Part shown: positions 1-7,743 of the stretch, in pieces | Numbering within the stretch: the first letter of the stretch is position 1 | Layout: the number at the start of each line of letters is the position of its first letter | Assembly: GCF_026342735.1 (NCBI RefSeq) | Contig: NZ_JAPEMM010000002.1 | Span: 620,001-684,000 of the forward strand | Reading direction: 5' to 3' | DNA from: Streptomyces sp. NBC_00193 | GTDB taxonomy: Bacteria; Actinomycetota; Actinomycetes; Streptomycetales; Streptomycetaceae | DNA length: 64,000 nt | Position numbers and translations under genes: made by a program | The notes under the pieces: generated by a model | Database searches by the model: none | What the model was told of the DNA's origin: nothing | Seen by the model: only the letters and a program-made list of their open reading frames with translations

Positions 1-20
1 CGGCGGCTGATCCGCCTCCC

Positions 21-66
21 ACCGGCCCCCTCCACCGGCCTCCCCCACCGGCCTCCTTCACCGGCC
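21..66. repeat. Four tandem copies of a 13-base unit
   Basis: The core ACCGGCC recurs exactly every 13 bases, at 21, 34, 47 and 60. The units between are pyrimidine-rich. It lies upstream of the first gene, and nothing coding is visible in bases 1-179. Confidence 0.7.
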
Positions 67-179
67 GGTCTCCTCCACCCCCTACCGGGGTATGACATCC
101 GACTTGGCTCCACGGTGCGACGCCCGGTGCGCCACCTCCTTCTTACCTTCCTCCTCGTCACGAGGAGAGGAGAAGGGGC

Positions 180-1223
180 ATGCGCCGCTTCGCAAGGACA
201 CTGGTCACGGCCGCACTGGCGGCGGCCGTCGTCGCCGGCACCGCGGGATGGGCCTCCGCGGACGCCCAGACGGCGGTCACCGGCCCGCCGCCGGGCACCG
301 CCGCCTGGCGGGCCGACTCGGTGTCCGGGCGGCCGCTGCCGGACCCGGAGCGGGCGACGCCGGCCGAGGTCGCGCGGTTCTTCGCCGGGCTGGACACGCC
401 CCGGGCACGGGAGCTCGTACGGGTCCACCCGCTCGTGGTGGGGAATCTGGACGGGGCTCCGCTCCCGCTGCGGTACGAGGCCAACCGGCTGGCCGTACGC
501 GCGACCGGCGAGCCGCGCTTCGCCTCCCTGGCCGCGCCCGGCCGGCAGATCCTGGCCTTCGACCCGCGGGGGCGGGGCACCGTCGCCGAGGTGTTCGGGG
601 ACCTGGAGCGGTCCGCGCACGTATCGGTGATCGTGCCGGGCTCGGACAACGACGCCACCACCTACGACCGCCCCCGGGCCGCGTACACCGGCCCGGCGGG
701 CATGGCCCGCTCCCTGCGGTCCGCGACCGGGGAGACGGCCGCCGTCATCGCGTGGACCGGCTACACCACACCCGTCGGGGTGGGGCTGGACACGGCCCGC
801 GGGCGGCTGGCGGAGGCGGGCGCGGTCCGGCTCGCCCGGTTCACCGAGGGGCTCGGAGCGGTCGGCGCGCCCGACCCGGTGCTGTTCTGCCACAGCTACG
901 GCTCGGTGGTCTGCGGGCTGGCGGCCCGGCACACGGACGCCACCGACATCGTCGCCTTCGGCTCCCCCGGCATGCGGGCCGACAGCATCGCGGAACTGCG
1001 CACCGAGGCCCGGGTCTGGGCGGCGCGCGGGCCCTCCGACTGGATCTCCGACGTGCCCAACGTGGAGTTCGCGGGGCTCGGCCACGGAGCCGATCCCACC
1101 TCGGCGGCCTTCGGCGCCCGCCGGATCGACGCCGCCGACGTGGCGGGCCACACCGGCTACTTCACCCCCGGCACCCGGTCCCTGCAGGCCTTCGCCGCCA
1201 TCGCGACGGGAGCGGGCCGATGA
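180..1223 (+). CDS. Secreted alpha/beta hydrolase, DUF1023 type
   Basis: A 347-residue protein with an N-terminal signal peptide (basic start MRRFART, a hydrophobic Ala/Val stretch to about residue 27, cleavage near ASA). The C-terminal half has the alpha/beta-hydrolase fold of the DUF1023 group. The nucleophile elbow is CHSYGS with Ser239, followed by FGSPGM, and a late His sits in GHTGYF or GLGHGA. The substrate is unknown. The ATG at 180 is preceded by a strong GGAGAGGAGAAGGGG Shine-Dalgarno stretch. Its stop overlaps the start of the acyltransferase gene (ATGA), so the two are translationally coupled and may act together at the cell surface. Confidence 0.85.
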   Translation: MRRFARTLVTAALAAAVVAGTAGWASADAQTAVTGPPPGTAAWRADSVSGRPLPDPERATPAEVARFFAGLDTPRARELVRVHPLVVGNLDGAPLPLRYEANRLAVRATGEPRFASLAAPGRQILAFDPRGRGTVAEVFGDLERSAHVSVIVPGSDNDATTYDRPRAAYTGPAGMARSLRSATGETAAVIAWTGYTTPVGVGLDTARGRLAEAGAVRLARFTEGLGAVGAPDPVLFCHSYGSVVCGLAARHTDATDIVAFGSPGMRADSIAELRTEARVWAARGPSDWISDVPNVEFAGLGHGADPTSAAFGARRIDAADVAGHTGYFTPGTRSLQAFAAIATGAGR

Positions 1224-2476
1224 GCACGCTGGAGACCGGGCGTCCGGCAAGCAGGCAGGGCGTCCTCACCAAGGTGCGGGCGGCCGCCGGCCGGATCGAC
1301 GCGAAGACCCCCGGCCACCGGGACCGGGCGATCGACGGGCTGCGGGCGCTGGCCCTGCTGGCCGTGCCGACCGGGCACTGGCTGCTCGGCGGGTTCACCC
1401 TCGACTCCGGCGGGGCCCTGCACAACGCGAGCCCCCTCTCCGCCTTCGGCGGCCTGGCCCCGGCCAGTTGGGTGCTGCAGATGCTCGGCGTCTTCTTCCT
1501 GGTCGGCGGCTACGCCTCGGCGCTCTCCTTCCGGCGGCACACCGGATCGGCCGGAGCCTGGCTGAAGGGCCGGATCGCCCGGCTGGGGCGACCGGTGCTC
1601 GGGGTCACGGCGGTGTGGGCGCTGGCCGCGCCGGTGCTGTACGCGGCCGGGGTGCCCGAGGCCACCCTGCGGACCGGGGCGAAGCTGGTGATCCAGCCGC
1701 TGTGGTTCGTCGGGGTGTACGTGGTGGTCACCGCGCTGACCCCGTACTGCGTGCGCGCCGCGCACCGGCTAGGCGGCTGGGCGGCGGCCCCGCTGCTCGC
1801 CTCCGTCGCCGTGGTGGACTTCCTGCGCTACGGGCCCTTCGCGGACTCGGTGCCCGGGTGGGTGGCACTGGTGAACATCCTGCCGGGCTGGCTGTTCGCG
1901 TACCAGCTCGGCATCGCCTGGGGCGAGGGCCGGATCGGGCGGCGCGGGGGATGGCTGCTGCTGGTGGGCGGGAGCGTGCTGTTCGCGGCCCTGCTGATGG
2001 TCTTCCACTACCCGGCCTCGATGGTCGGCGTGCCGGGCGAGGCCCGGACCAACTCGCATCCGCCGTCGCTGCTGGTACTGGCCCTGGCCGCGGCCCAGTC
2101 GGGCGCGGCGATCCTGCTGCGGGACCGGCTGGCGCGGCTGCTGGCCCGGCCGATGCTGTGGGCGCCGGTGGTCGTGATCAACCTGTGCGCCATGACGATC
2201 CTGTGCTGGCACCAGACGGCGATGCTGGCGGCCGCCGTGCCGGGGTCCTTCGCGGGCGAGCTGGCCGGGCTGACGACGGCGCCGGACAGTATCGGGTGGA
2301 TCGTGGCGCGGCTGGCGTGGATGCCGGTGTTCGCGGCGCTGCTGGTGGGCATCGCCCGGTACACGCGCAGGTTCGAGCGGCCTGCGACGGGCCTGACCAG
2401 GGCCACGGCGGTGCGCCGGACCGTGGCGGGCCTGCTGGCGGCCGGGTTCGCGGTGTTCGCGCTGGGGTTGGCGTAA
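1220..2476 (+). CDS. Membrane acyltransferase, acyltransferase_3 family
   Basis: A 418-residue polytopic membrane protein with about ten hydrophobic segments. It begins with the family's typical AIDGLRALALLAV motif, in which a GHW motif replaces the usual catalytic His context, and ends in a hydrophobic helix. Acyltransferase_3 proteins O-acylate sugars, glycolipids or other envelope compounds, but the substrate cannot be read from sequence. The ATG at 1220 overlaps the stop of the upstream hydrolase, which makes it a two-gene operon. A perfect hairpin at 2503-2540 ends the unit. Confidence 0.85.
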   Translation: MSTLETGRPASRQGVLTKVRAAAGRIDAKTPGHRDRAIDGLRALALLAVPTGHWLLGGFTLDSGGALHNASPLSAFGGLAPASWVLQMLGVFFLVGGYASALSFRRHTGSAGAWLKGRIARLGRPVLGVTAVWALAAPVLYAAGVPEATLRTGAKLVIQPLWFVGVYVVVTALTPYCVRAAHRLGGWAAAPLLASVAVVDFLRYGPFADSVPGWVALVNILPGWLFAYQLGIAWGEGRIGRRGGWLLLVGGSVLFAALLMVFHYPASMVGVPGEARTNSHPPSLLVLALAAAQSGAAILLRDRLARLLARPMLWAPVVVINLCAMTILCWHQTAMLAAAVPGSFAGELAGLTTAPDSIGWIVARLAWMPVFAALLVGIARYTRRFERPATGLTRATAVRRTVAGLLAAGFAVFALGLA

Positions 2477-2502
2477 GAGCACGGCCGGAGCACCCGTACG
2501 AA

Positions 2503-2540
2503 ACGAGAGCGCCGCTCCCCTCGGGGAGCGGCGCTCTCGT
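2503..2540. terminator. Bidirectional terminator hairpin
   Basis: A perfect 18-base inverted repeat (2503-2520 and 2523-2540) separated by TC; the effective loop is CTCG. It sits between the convergent acyltransferase and DUF350 genes, so it probably serves both strands. Confidence 0.85.
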
Positions 2541-2568
2541 GCGATCTCGGTGTGAGCGTCAGAAGGCC

Positions 2569-2991
2569 TCAGGCGATGGACGCGGCGACGATCGCGGCGA
2601 CCGCGAGGTTGCAGGAGGCCGTCACCCACACCGCGGGGTGCGGCTCGGGGTCGACCACGATGGCGCCGAGCTTGCCCGGGGTCACCAGGTCCAGCACCAG
2701 GAAGGCCACGGCCATCAGGACCAGGCCGAGGAGGCCGAACGCGGCCGTGGAGAGCAGGCCCTTGCCGAAGCTGTCGTACGTGGTCCAGATCGAGGTGAAG
2801 ACGATGCCGCCGATGCCGAGCAGCGCCGAGGACAGCATCACGGCGGCGTTGCGGTTGCGCTCTTCCCAGATCTGCTTCGGCAGCTTGCCGGGGGTCAGCA
2901 CGTCCACGAGGACGATGCCGAGGATGAGCAGCACCAGGCCGACGCCGCCGAATGCGGTGGTGCGGCCAAGTCCGTTGATGATGTCGCTCAT
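2569..2991 (-). CDS. DUF350 membrane protein
   Basis: A 140-residue protein with four transmembrane segments arranged as two internal repeats. Each repeat contains the D-x-LTPGKL motif (VDVLTPGKL and LDLVTPGKL) typical of DUF350 (YjfL-like) proteins. Function in the family is unknown. In Escherichia coli yjfL lies beside yjfC, an ATP-grasp peptide-ligase relative. Here the gene is divergent from another ATP-grasp ligase at 3106, which suggests the two families are functionally linked. The ATG at 2991 is the only start that gives a full first helix. Confidence 0.85.
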   Translation of the reverse strand: MSDIINGLGRTTAFGGVGLVLLILGIVLVDVLTPGKLPKQIWEERNRNAAVMLSSALLGIGGIVFTSIWTTYDSFGKGLLSTAAFGLLGLVLMAVAFLVLDLVTPGKLGAIVVDPEPHPAVWVTASCNLAVAAIVAASIA

Positions 2992-3105
2992 TGGGAAGCC
3001 GTCTCCGGGGTGGGGTAGGTGGGGTAGGAAGTACGTCGCGTGCCTGTCGTCGCGGTGGCCGAATCTATCGCACGGCATGGCACCCGACCATGGGGAGGTC
3101 AGGAA

Positions 3106-5088
3106 ATGGCAGAGCTCAGGGCCGCGCGGGCCGGGGAGGCCGCGGAGCTGACGAGGCTGGTCATGCGTTCCAAGGCCCACTGGGGGTACGGGGCGGAGTT
3201 CCTCGCCGCGTGCGCGCCGGAGTTGCGGATCGGGCCCGGGGACGAGGTGCGGCGGCGGATCGTGGTCGCCGAGGGCGCGGCCGGGGCTGCCGGATCCCGG
3301 TCCGGCGAAGGCCCTGCGGTCGTGCTCGGGCTCGCCTCCCTGGACGGGGAGCCGCCGTTCGGGCGGCTGGGGCTGCTCTTCGTCGAACCGGCCGCCATCG
3401 GCGCGGGTGTGGGGCGCCTGCTGTACCGGGACGTGCTGCGGCGCGCCGCCGGACTCGGCTTCCGCCGCCTTCTGATCGACGCCGATCCGCACGCCGCCGG
3501 CTTCTACCGGGCGATGGGGGCAGTGGCTTCGAGCTCCGAATCCGGATCCGGATCGGAATCGGGGCCGGGGCCGGGGCCGGAGCCCGGTCCGGACGCCGAC
3601 GGCCGGCTGGTGCGGTTCGAGGTGGCGCCCGTGCCCCTGGCCGGCTGGGCGCGGGCCTGGACGGGCGGCGGGGCGGCCGTGCACGTGGGCAATGTCGCCG
3701 AGTACAACGCGCAGTTCGCGGACGCCTCCCTGGACCGGGAGCAGCGGGCCGCCCACCACTACGCCTGCCTGGCCGCCTTCTACAGTCCGCGGCCGGCCGC
3801 GCTGGTGCTGCCGCGCCCGGTGCCGCCGGGCTGGATCTCCCTGCTCGGGCGCCAACTGGACTGGCCCGCCGGGATGGAGGTGTACGACGGGCTCGCCGAG
3901 CGGGATCCGGGCCTGTCGCAGGCCGTACGGGACCGGCCGGCGCTGGCCGCGCGGCTGACCGGGACCGGGGCGCCCCTCGTACCGTGGGGCCTGACCGCCC
4001 CCTTCGCGCGGCTGGCGCGGCGGCCCTGGCGGCCGGACGAGCTGCGGTACGAGTCGAAGTCGGCGGCGCACGGACTGTTCGGGCGGATCCTCGCGGAGGG
4101 CGGGCACCCCGCGATCACGCTGCCCGCGCAGTGGCGGGCGGACACCCGGTGGGCCACGGTCCGGCTGCTGGCGTCCCGGACCAGGGCGGGCGAGAGCACC
4201 GTTCTCAAATCGGAGCACGGCGTCGGCGGCTCGGGCACCACGGTGCTGACCCCCGAGCGGGTCCGTGCCGCGGGCGGGGCCCGGGCGGTGGTCCGGACCC
4301 TGCCGCGCGGGCCGCTGCTGGTGGAGGAGTACGTACGCGGTCCGGCGGATCCGGCCGAGCCGCGCGACCTCACGTACGACGGGTTCGTGGACGCGGGGGG
4401 CCGGGTCCACGAGGTCGGTGGGGCGGTGATGGACGTGGCGGACGGCGGGTACCGCGGGGCCACGGTGGGGCCGGGGGTGGTACCCGGATGGGCGGAGGAA
4501 CCCCTGCTGGCCTTCGGCCGGGCGGTGGGCACCGAGCTGTCGGCGGCGGGCTACCGGGGCTGGTTCGACGTGGACTTCGTCGCCGACGGCGCGGGCCGGC
4601 TCGCCCCGACGGAGACGAACCTGCGCCTGACCGGGCCGTCCGTCGCCTTCGTGGTGGCGGCCCGGCTCGACGAACTGCGGGGCGCGGGGCACTTCGTACG
4701 GATCGCCGACCGGGTGGAGCTGGGAGCCCGGCTGCCGGAGGCGGCCTTCGGCGAACTGTGCGAGCGGCTGTCCCGCCGGTGTGCCTCGATGGGCGCGGTG
4801 TTCCTCCCCGCCATCCCCACCGGAGCCTTCGAACCGGCGCCCTGGATGGGCGCCCTGGTGGCCGCGACCGGCAGGGAACTGCTGGACGCGGCCGAGCGGG
4901 TGGTGCGGGCGGAGGCGCTGTCCGTCGGGGCGATGTTCGAGCGGGCCGACGAGGCTCAGCCGGCCGGATCGTCGGCCCGGGACCCGTCCCGGGCCCGCGC
5001 CGACGCCTGCCTCGGAACCGGTGCCGCGACCGACGCCGGGTCCCCGTCCTCCTCGTCGAAGACGCTGCGCGGCGGACGGGAGACGTAG
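3106..5088 (+). CDS. GNAT acetyltransferase fused to ATP-grasp ligase
   Basis: A 661-residue two-domain protein. Residues 1-140 are a GNAT fold, with AIGAGVGRLLYRDV near 98 as the acetyl-CoA loop and AGFYRAMGA at the end. A Ser/Gly/Pro/Glu-rich linker follows (142-165). Residues about 190-640 resemble an ATP-grasp ligase: Lys368 with the glycine-rich loop HGVGGSGTT, LLVEEYV at 405-410, and the metal/ATP motif FDVDFV...PTETNLRLTGPS at 487-512. The combination suggests it forms an amide or peptide bond and acylates the product or an amine partner. The start at 3106 is chosen because GGGGAGG lies 7 bases upstream. The last 133 bases overlap the convergent adenylation gene; this tail is low-complexity. 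The product is unknown. Confidence 0.8.
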   Translation: MAELRAARAGEAAELTRLVMRSKAHWGYGAEFLAACAPELRIGPGDEVRRRIVVAEGAAGAAGSRSGEGPAVVLGLASLDGEPPFGRLGLLFVEPAAIGAGVGRLLYRDVLRRAAGLGFRRLLIDADPHAAGFYRAMGAVASSSESGSGSESGPGPGPEPGPDADGRLVRFEVAPVPLAGWARAWTGGGAAVHVGNVAEYNAQFADASLDREQRAAHHYACLAAFYSPRPAALVLPRPVPPGWISLLGRQLDWPAGMEVYDGLAERDPGLSQAVRDRPALAARLTGTGAPLVPWGLTAPFARLARRPWRPDELRYESKSAAHGLFGRILAEGGHPAITLPAQWRADTRWATVRLLASRTRAGESTVLKSEHGVGGSGTTVLTPERVRAAGGARAVVRTLPRGPLLVEEYVRGPADPAEPRDLTYDGFVDAGGRVHEVGGAVMDVADGGYRGATVGPGVVPGWAEEPLLAFGRAVGTELSAAGYRGWFDVDFVADGAGRLAPTETNLRLTGPSVAFVVAARLDELRGAGHFVRIADRVELGARLPEAAFGELCERLSRRCASMGAVFLPAIPTGAFEPAPWMGALVAATGRELLDAAERVVRAEALSVGAMFERADEAQPAGSSARDPSRARADACLGTGAATDAGSPSSSSKTLRGGRET

Positions 5089-7103
5089 ACCGCCACGATC
5101 CCGGCGCAGATCATCAGCGGGATGTTGAAGGCGTAGACGAGCGCGGCCTGTTGGGGCCAGTCCTGCTTGGCCGCGAGCCGGTAGAAGTTGTCCTGCGGCC
5201 ACCAGGCGGCCAGCAGGTAGACGATCGCCAGGTGGGCGGCCTTGGTGATGCGGGGGCCGCGGCGCCCGTGGCGGCGCATCCGGGACCGGCCGGCGAACAG
5301 GAACCACACACCGGCCGCGAACGCCCAGCATTCGCACATGTAGAGGAGGAAGAAGAGCGTCGCGAACGGGTTCGGAACGCCGGTGAGGTCCATGGAGCCG
5401 GGCCAGAAGATCAAGGTCAGGATCATGGTGAATCCCGCCACCAGGACCAGCCCGACCGCCATGAAGAAGATGAGGCCGGCCCATCCGGCGACATTGGGCC
5501 CCGAGTCCCCTCGCCCGTACTTGCCGCCGTACTTGCTCCCGCCCCCGCTGCGATCGACCCCGCCGCGCTCGTCACCGGCCCGTCCCGGCGGCATCGGGAG
5601 CGCGGCCCGCTGCTCGCGGCCGGCCCTGTCCCGGGGCATCCTGCGCAGCCGGACCACGGCGCCCGGCATCATGGTCCCCGGGAGCCTGCCCGCCAGGTGG
5701 CGCCGGAGCTCCCGGCCGTCGGGGAGGTCGGAGCCCGGGGGCCAGGTGTCGTTCTCCGCGGCCGGTGCGAGGAAGGCGACGAGCACCGGCCGCGCGTTCA
5801 CGCCCGTACCGGCGCCCTCGACCTCGGCCAGGAGTGCGGAGCCGACCGCTTCGTGGCTGCGGATCGCGGACTCGACGGGATGCGGGTCGAGGGCCTTGCC
5901 CTCCACCGTGAGCCGGTCGCGGATCCGGCCGCGGAACGCCAGCAGTCCGTCGGGGCGCAGCACTCCGAGGTCCCCGGTCGGGATCGGTTCGGCGCCGCCG
6001 GGCACGGTGAGGTGGATCTCCCCGTCCCGTACGTCCAGTCGGCAGCCGGGGAAGGCCGTTCCGATCAGCGAGAGCTCCTCGGCCCCGTCCAAGGGGGCTG
6101 CGAGCTGCGGGAGTTCGAAGCGGGCGCCGATGCCCGCCGCTTCGGTGGGCCCGTAGACGTTGAGCAGCCGGGCGCCGGGCCGCAGCCGGGCGAGCAGGGC
6201 AGCCTGCTCGTCGAGGTAGAGGCGGTCGCCGGCGACCGTGACCATGCGCAGGGACCGCAGCCCCTCGTCGGGGCGGTGCAGGGTCCGTGAAAGGGAGGCC
6301 TCCCGGTCGCGTACGAGGAGCTGGGTGGCGGTGCCGGGATCAGTGTGCAGGACGGTGACCCGCTCGGCGTCGACGGCGCGGCGCAGCGACTCCGGGGTCC
6401 AGTGCGGGCCTTCGGGCAGGACGAGGGCGCCTCCCTCGCACAGGGCCCGCGTCCATCCCGCGGCGAAGCCGGTGAGGTCCGGGGCGGCGGTGATCAGGTG
6501 CCGGTCCTCGGGAACCGGCCCCGCAACGCGGGCCCACCCTTCGTGGGCGGCGAGGAGCCGTTCGTGGGAGAGCGGTACGGCCCGCCGGTCGGGACCCCCG
6601 GTGAACAGCACGGCGGCCGTGTCCCCCAGAGGTGCCCGGTCCGGCGGGTCGGTGGACAGCCCGGCGGTGGCGACCGCGTGCTGCCCGCCGGTGTGGATCA
6701 CCCGCAGGTCGCCGCCGTCGTCGAGGCGGGCCTGGTCCGCGGCGTCGGCGACCAGGGCGAAGGGGCGGGCGGCGGCGAGCTGGCGCTGCCCGGTGCGCGG
6801 GTTCTCGACCTCGATGACGGTGTAGGCGGCGCCGGCCTTGAGGATGCCGAGGAGGAGGACGAGGAGCTCGGCCCGCGGGGCGGAGCACACGGCGACGACG
6901 GCCCGTTCGGGCAGTCCGCAGTCGAGCAGGTGGCGGGCCGACTGGTTGGCGCGTGCGTCGAGCTGTCCGTAGGTGAGGCTCTCCGTGCCCGCGGCCACGG
7001 CCTGGGCTCCCGGGGTGTCGCGGGCCCAGCGTTCGAAGCGGGAGAGAACGGTGTCGCCGGCGTGCCGGCCGGAGTGCGTGAAGGGCTCTGATCCCTGCGT
7101 CAT
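4956..7103 (-). CDS. Degenerate adenylation domain fused to membrane domain
   Basis: A 715-residue protein. Residues 1-500 match an NRPS/acyl-CoA ligase adenylation domain: LTYGQLDARANQSA near 43, NVYGPTEA at 315-322, PTGDLG at 375-380, and FRGRIRDRLTVEGK at 390-403. The phosphate loop is abnormal (FTGGPDRRAVPL at 167-178 instead of TSGSTGxPKG). The A10 lysine is replaced (AGREQR at 494-499). A Gly/Lys/Tyr-rich linker leads to four predicted membrane helices (541-568, 580-604, 621-635, 652-674) and an acidic/Arg tail. Thus it is a membrane-anchored and possibly non-catalytic A domain. The start at 7103 (MTQGSE) fits A-domain length. It converges on and overlaps the ATP-grasp gene. Confidence 0.75.
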   Translation of the reverse strand: MTQGSEPFTHSGRHAGDTVLSRFERWARDTPGAQAVAAGTESLTYGQLDARANQSARHLLDCGLPERAVVAVCSAPRAELLVLLLGILKAGAAYTVIEVENPRTGQRQLAAARPFALVADAADQARLDDGGDLRVIHTGGQHAVATAGLSTDPPDRAPLGDTAAVLFTGGPDRRAVPLSHERLLAAHEGWARVAGPVPEDRHLITAAPDLTGFAAGWTRALCEGGALVLPEGPHWTPESLRRAVDAERVTVLHTDPGTATQLLVRDREASLSRTLHRPDEGLRSLRMVTVAGDRLYLDEQAALLARLRPGARLLNVYGPTEAAGIGARFELPQLAAPLDGAEELSLIGTAFPGCRLDVRDGEIHLTVPGGAEPIPTGDLGVLRPDGLLAFRGRIRDRLTVEGKALDPHPVESAIRSHEAVGSALLAEVEGAGTGVNARPVLVAFLAPAAENDTWPPGSDLPDGRELRRHLAGRLPGTMMPGAVVRLRRMPRDRAGREQRAALPMPPGRAGDERGGVDRSGGGSKYGGKYGRGDSGPNVAGWAGLIFFMAVGLVLVAGFTMILTLIFWPGSMDLTGVPNPFATLFFLLYMCECWAFAAGVWFLFAGRSRMRRHGRRGPRITKAAHLAIVYLLAAWWPQDNFYRLAAKQDWPQQAALVYAFNIPLMICAGIVAVYVSRPPRSVFDEEDGDPASVAAPVPRQASARARDGSRADDPAG

Positions 7104-7239
7104 GGGCCGATTCTGGCACCGGGCACCGACAGGGACGAGGGCTGCGAAAATCCCTCGTACGAGCGACGGTTGATCCACTATCGTCCTGCGCTGGTGCCGA
7201 CTGGTACCGGTGAACAGGTTTCAAGTGGGCGGAGGCCGC

Positions 7240-7626
7240 ATGGCCAAGGAAATCCAGGTGACGTACGACTGCGCCGATCCGGGCGCGCAGGCAGCGTTCT
7301 GGGCGCAGGCGCTGGGCTATCGCGTCCAGCTGCCGTCCGATGGCTCCGCCGACTGGGCGGCCATCTCGGATCCGGACGGCAAGGGGCCGCGGCTCTACTT
7401 CCAGCGGGTCCCGGAGGCCAGGACGGAGGCGAAGAACCGCCTGCACCTGGACGTGCGCTCGGCGCCCGGTCTGAAGGGGGACGAGCGGATGGCCGTGCTG
7501 GAGGTGGAGGCCGCCCGGCTGGAGGAGCTGGGCGCGAAGCGGCTGTACCGTCTGGAGTCCGACGAGGAGAACGAGGGGATCATCGTGATGACCGATCCCG
7601 AGGAGAACATCTTCTGCCTCGACTGA
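7240..7626 (+). CDS. VOC family (glyoxalase-like) protein
   Basis: A 128-residue protein with the paired beta-alpha-beta-beta-beta modules of the vicinal-oxygen-chelate fold. It resembles the glyoxalase-like group with IQVTYDCADPGAQAAFWAQA at the start and VMTDPEENIFCLD at the end. Members bind small hydrophobic or antibiotic ligands or do metal-dependent chemistry; the ligand is unknown here. The ATG at 7240 follows GGCGGAGG. It is divergent from the adenylation-fusion gene, with a 136-base shared promoter region. Confidence 0.85.
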   Translation: MAKEIQVTYDCADPGAQAAFWAQALGYRVQLPSDGSADWAAISDPDGKGPRLYFQRVPEARTEAKNRLHLDVRSAPGLKGDERMAVLEVEAARLEELGAKRLYRLESDEENEGIIVMTDPEENIFCLD

Positions 7627-7644
7627 CCGGTCGACTGACCGGTC
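7621..7644. repeat. Two tandem copies of a 12-base unit over a stop codon
   Basis: GACTGACCGGTC occurs at 7621-7632 and again at 7633-7644. The first copy contains the TGA stop of the VOC gene. A third degenerate copy lies near 7658-7670. Confidence 0.7.
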
Positions 7645-7705
7645 GGCCGACCACTCCACTGACCTGTCGAACAGGGTTCCTGGTCACCCCATGGCCACCT
7701 CCCCC

Positions 7706-7743
7706 TTGACCTCAAGTTTGGTTGAGGTCCTACCGTTCGGCTC
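7706..7743 (+). promoter_or_regulatory. SoxR-type (MerR family) promoter, leaderless
   Basis: The -35 is TTGACC (7706-7711) and the -10 is TACCGT (7731-7736), with a 19-base spacer. Inside it is a perfect 8-base inverted repeat GACCTCAA/TTGAGGTC (7708-7715, 7722-7729). A long 19-base spacer filled by a CCTCAAG..TTGAGG dyad is the hallmark of SoxR-activated promoters. Transcription would begin about 7 bases after the -10, at the ATG itself, so the ABC exporter mRNA is probably leaderless. Confidence 0.85.

Noticed and set aside
21..66. CRISPR array from repeated units here and at 9704, 60251
   Set aside because: Repeats are head-to-tail without unique spacers and there are no cas genes.
2569..5484. 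A 971-codon open frame on the minus strand across the DUF350 and ATP-grasp genes
   Set aside because: Only the last 140 codons match a real family (DUF350). The rest is Arg/Pro/Gly-rich read-through antisense to the ATP-grasp protein, as expected in high-GC DNA.
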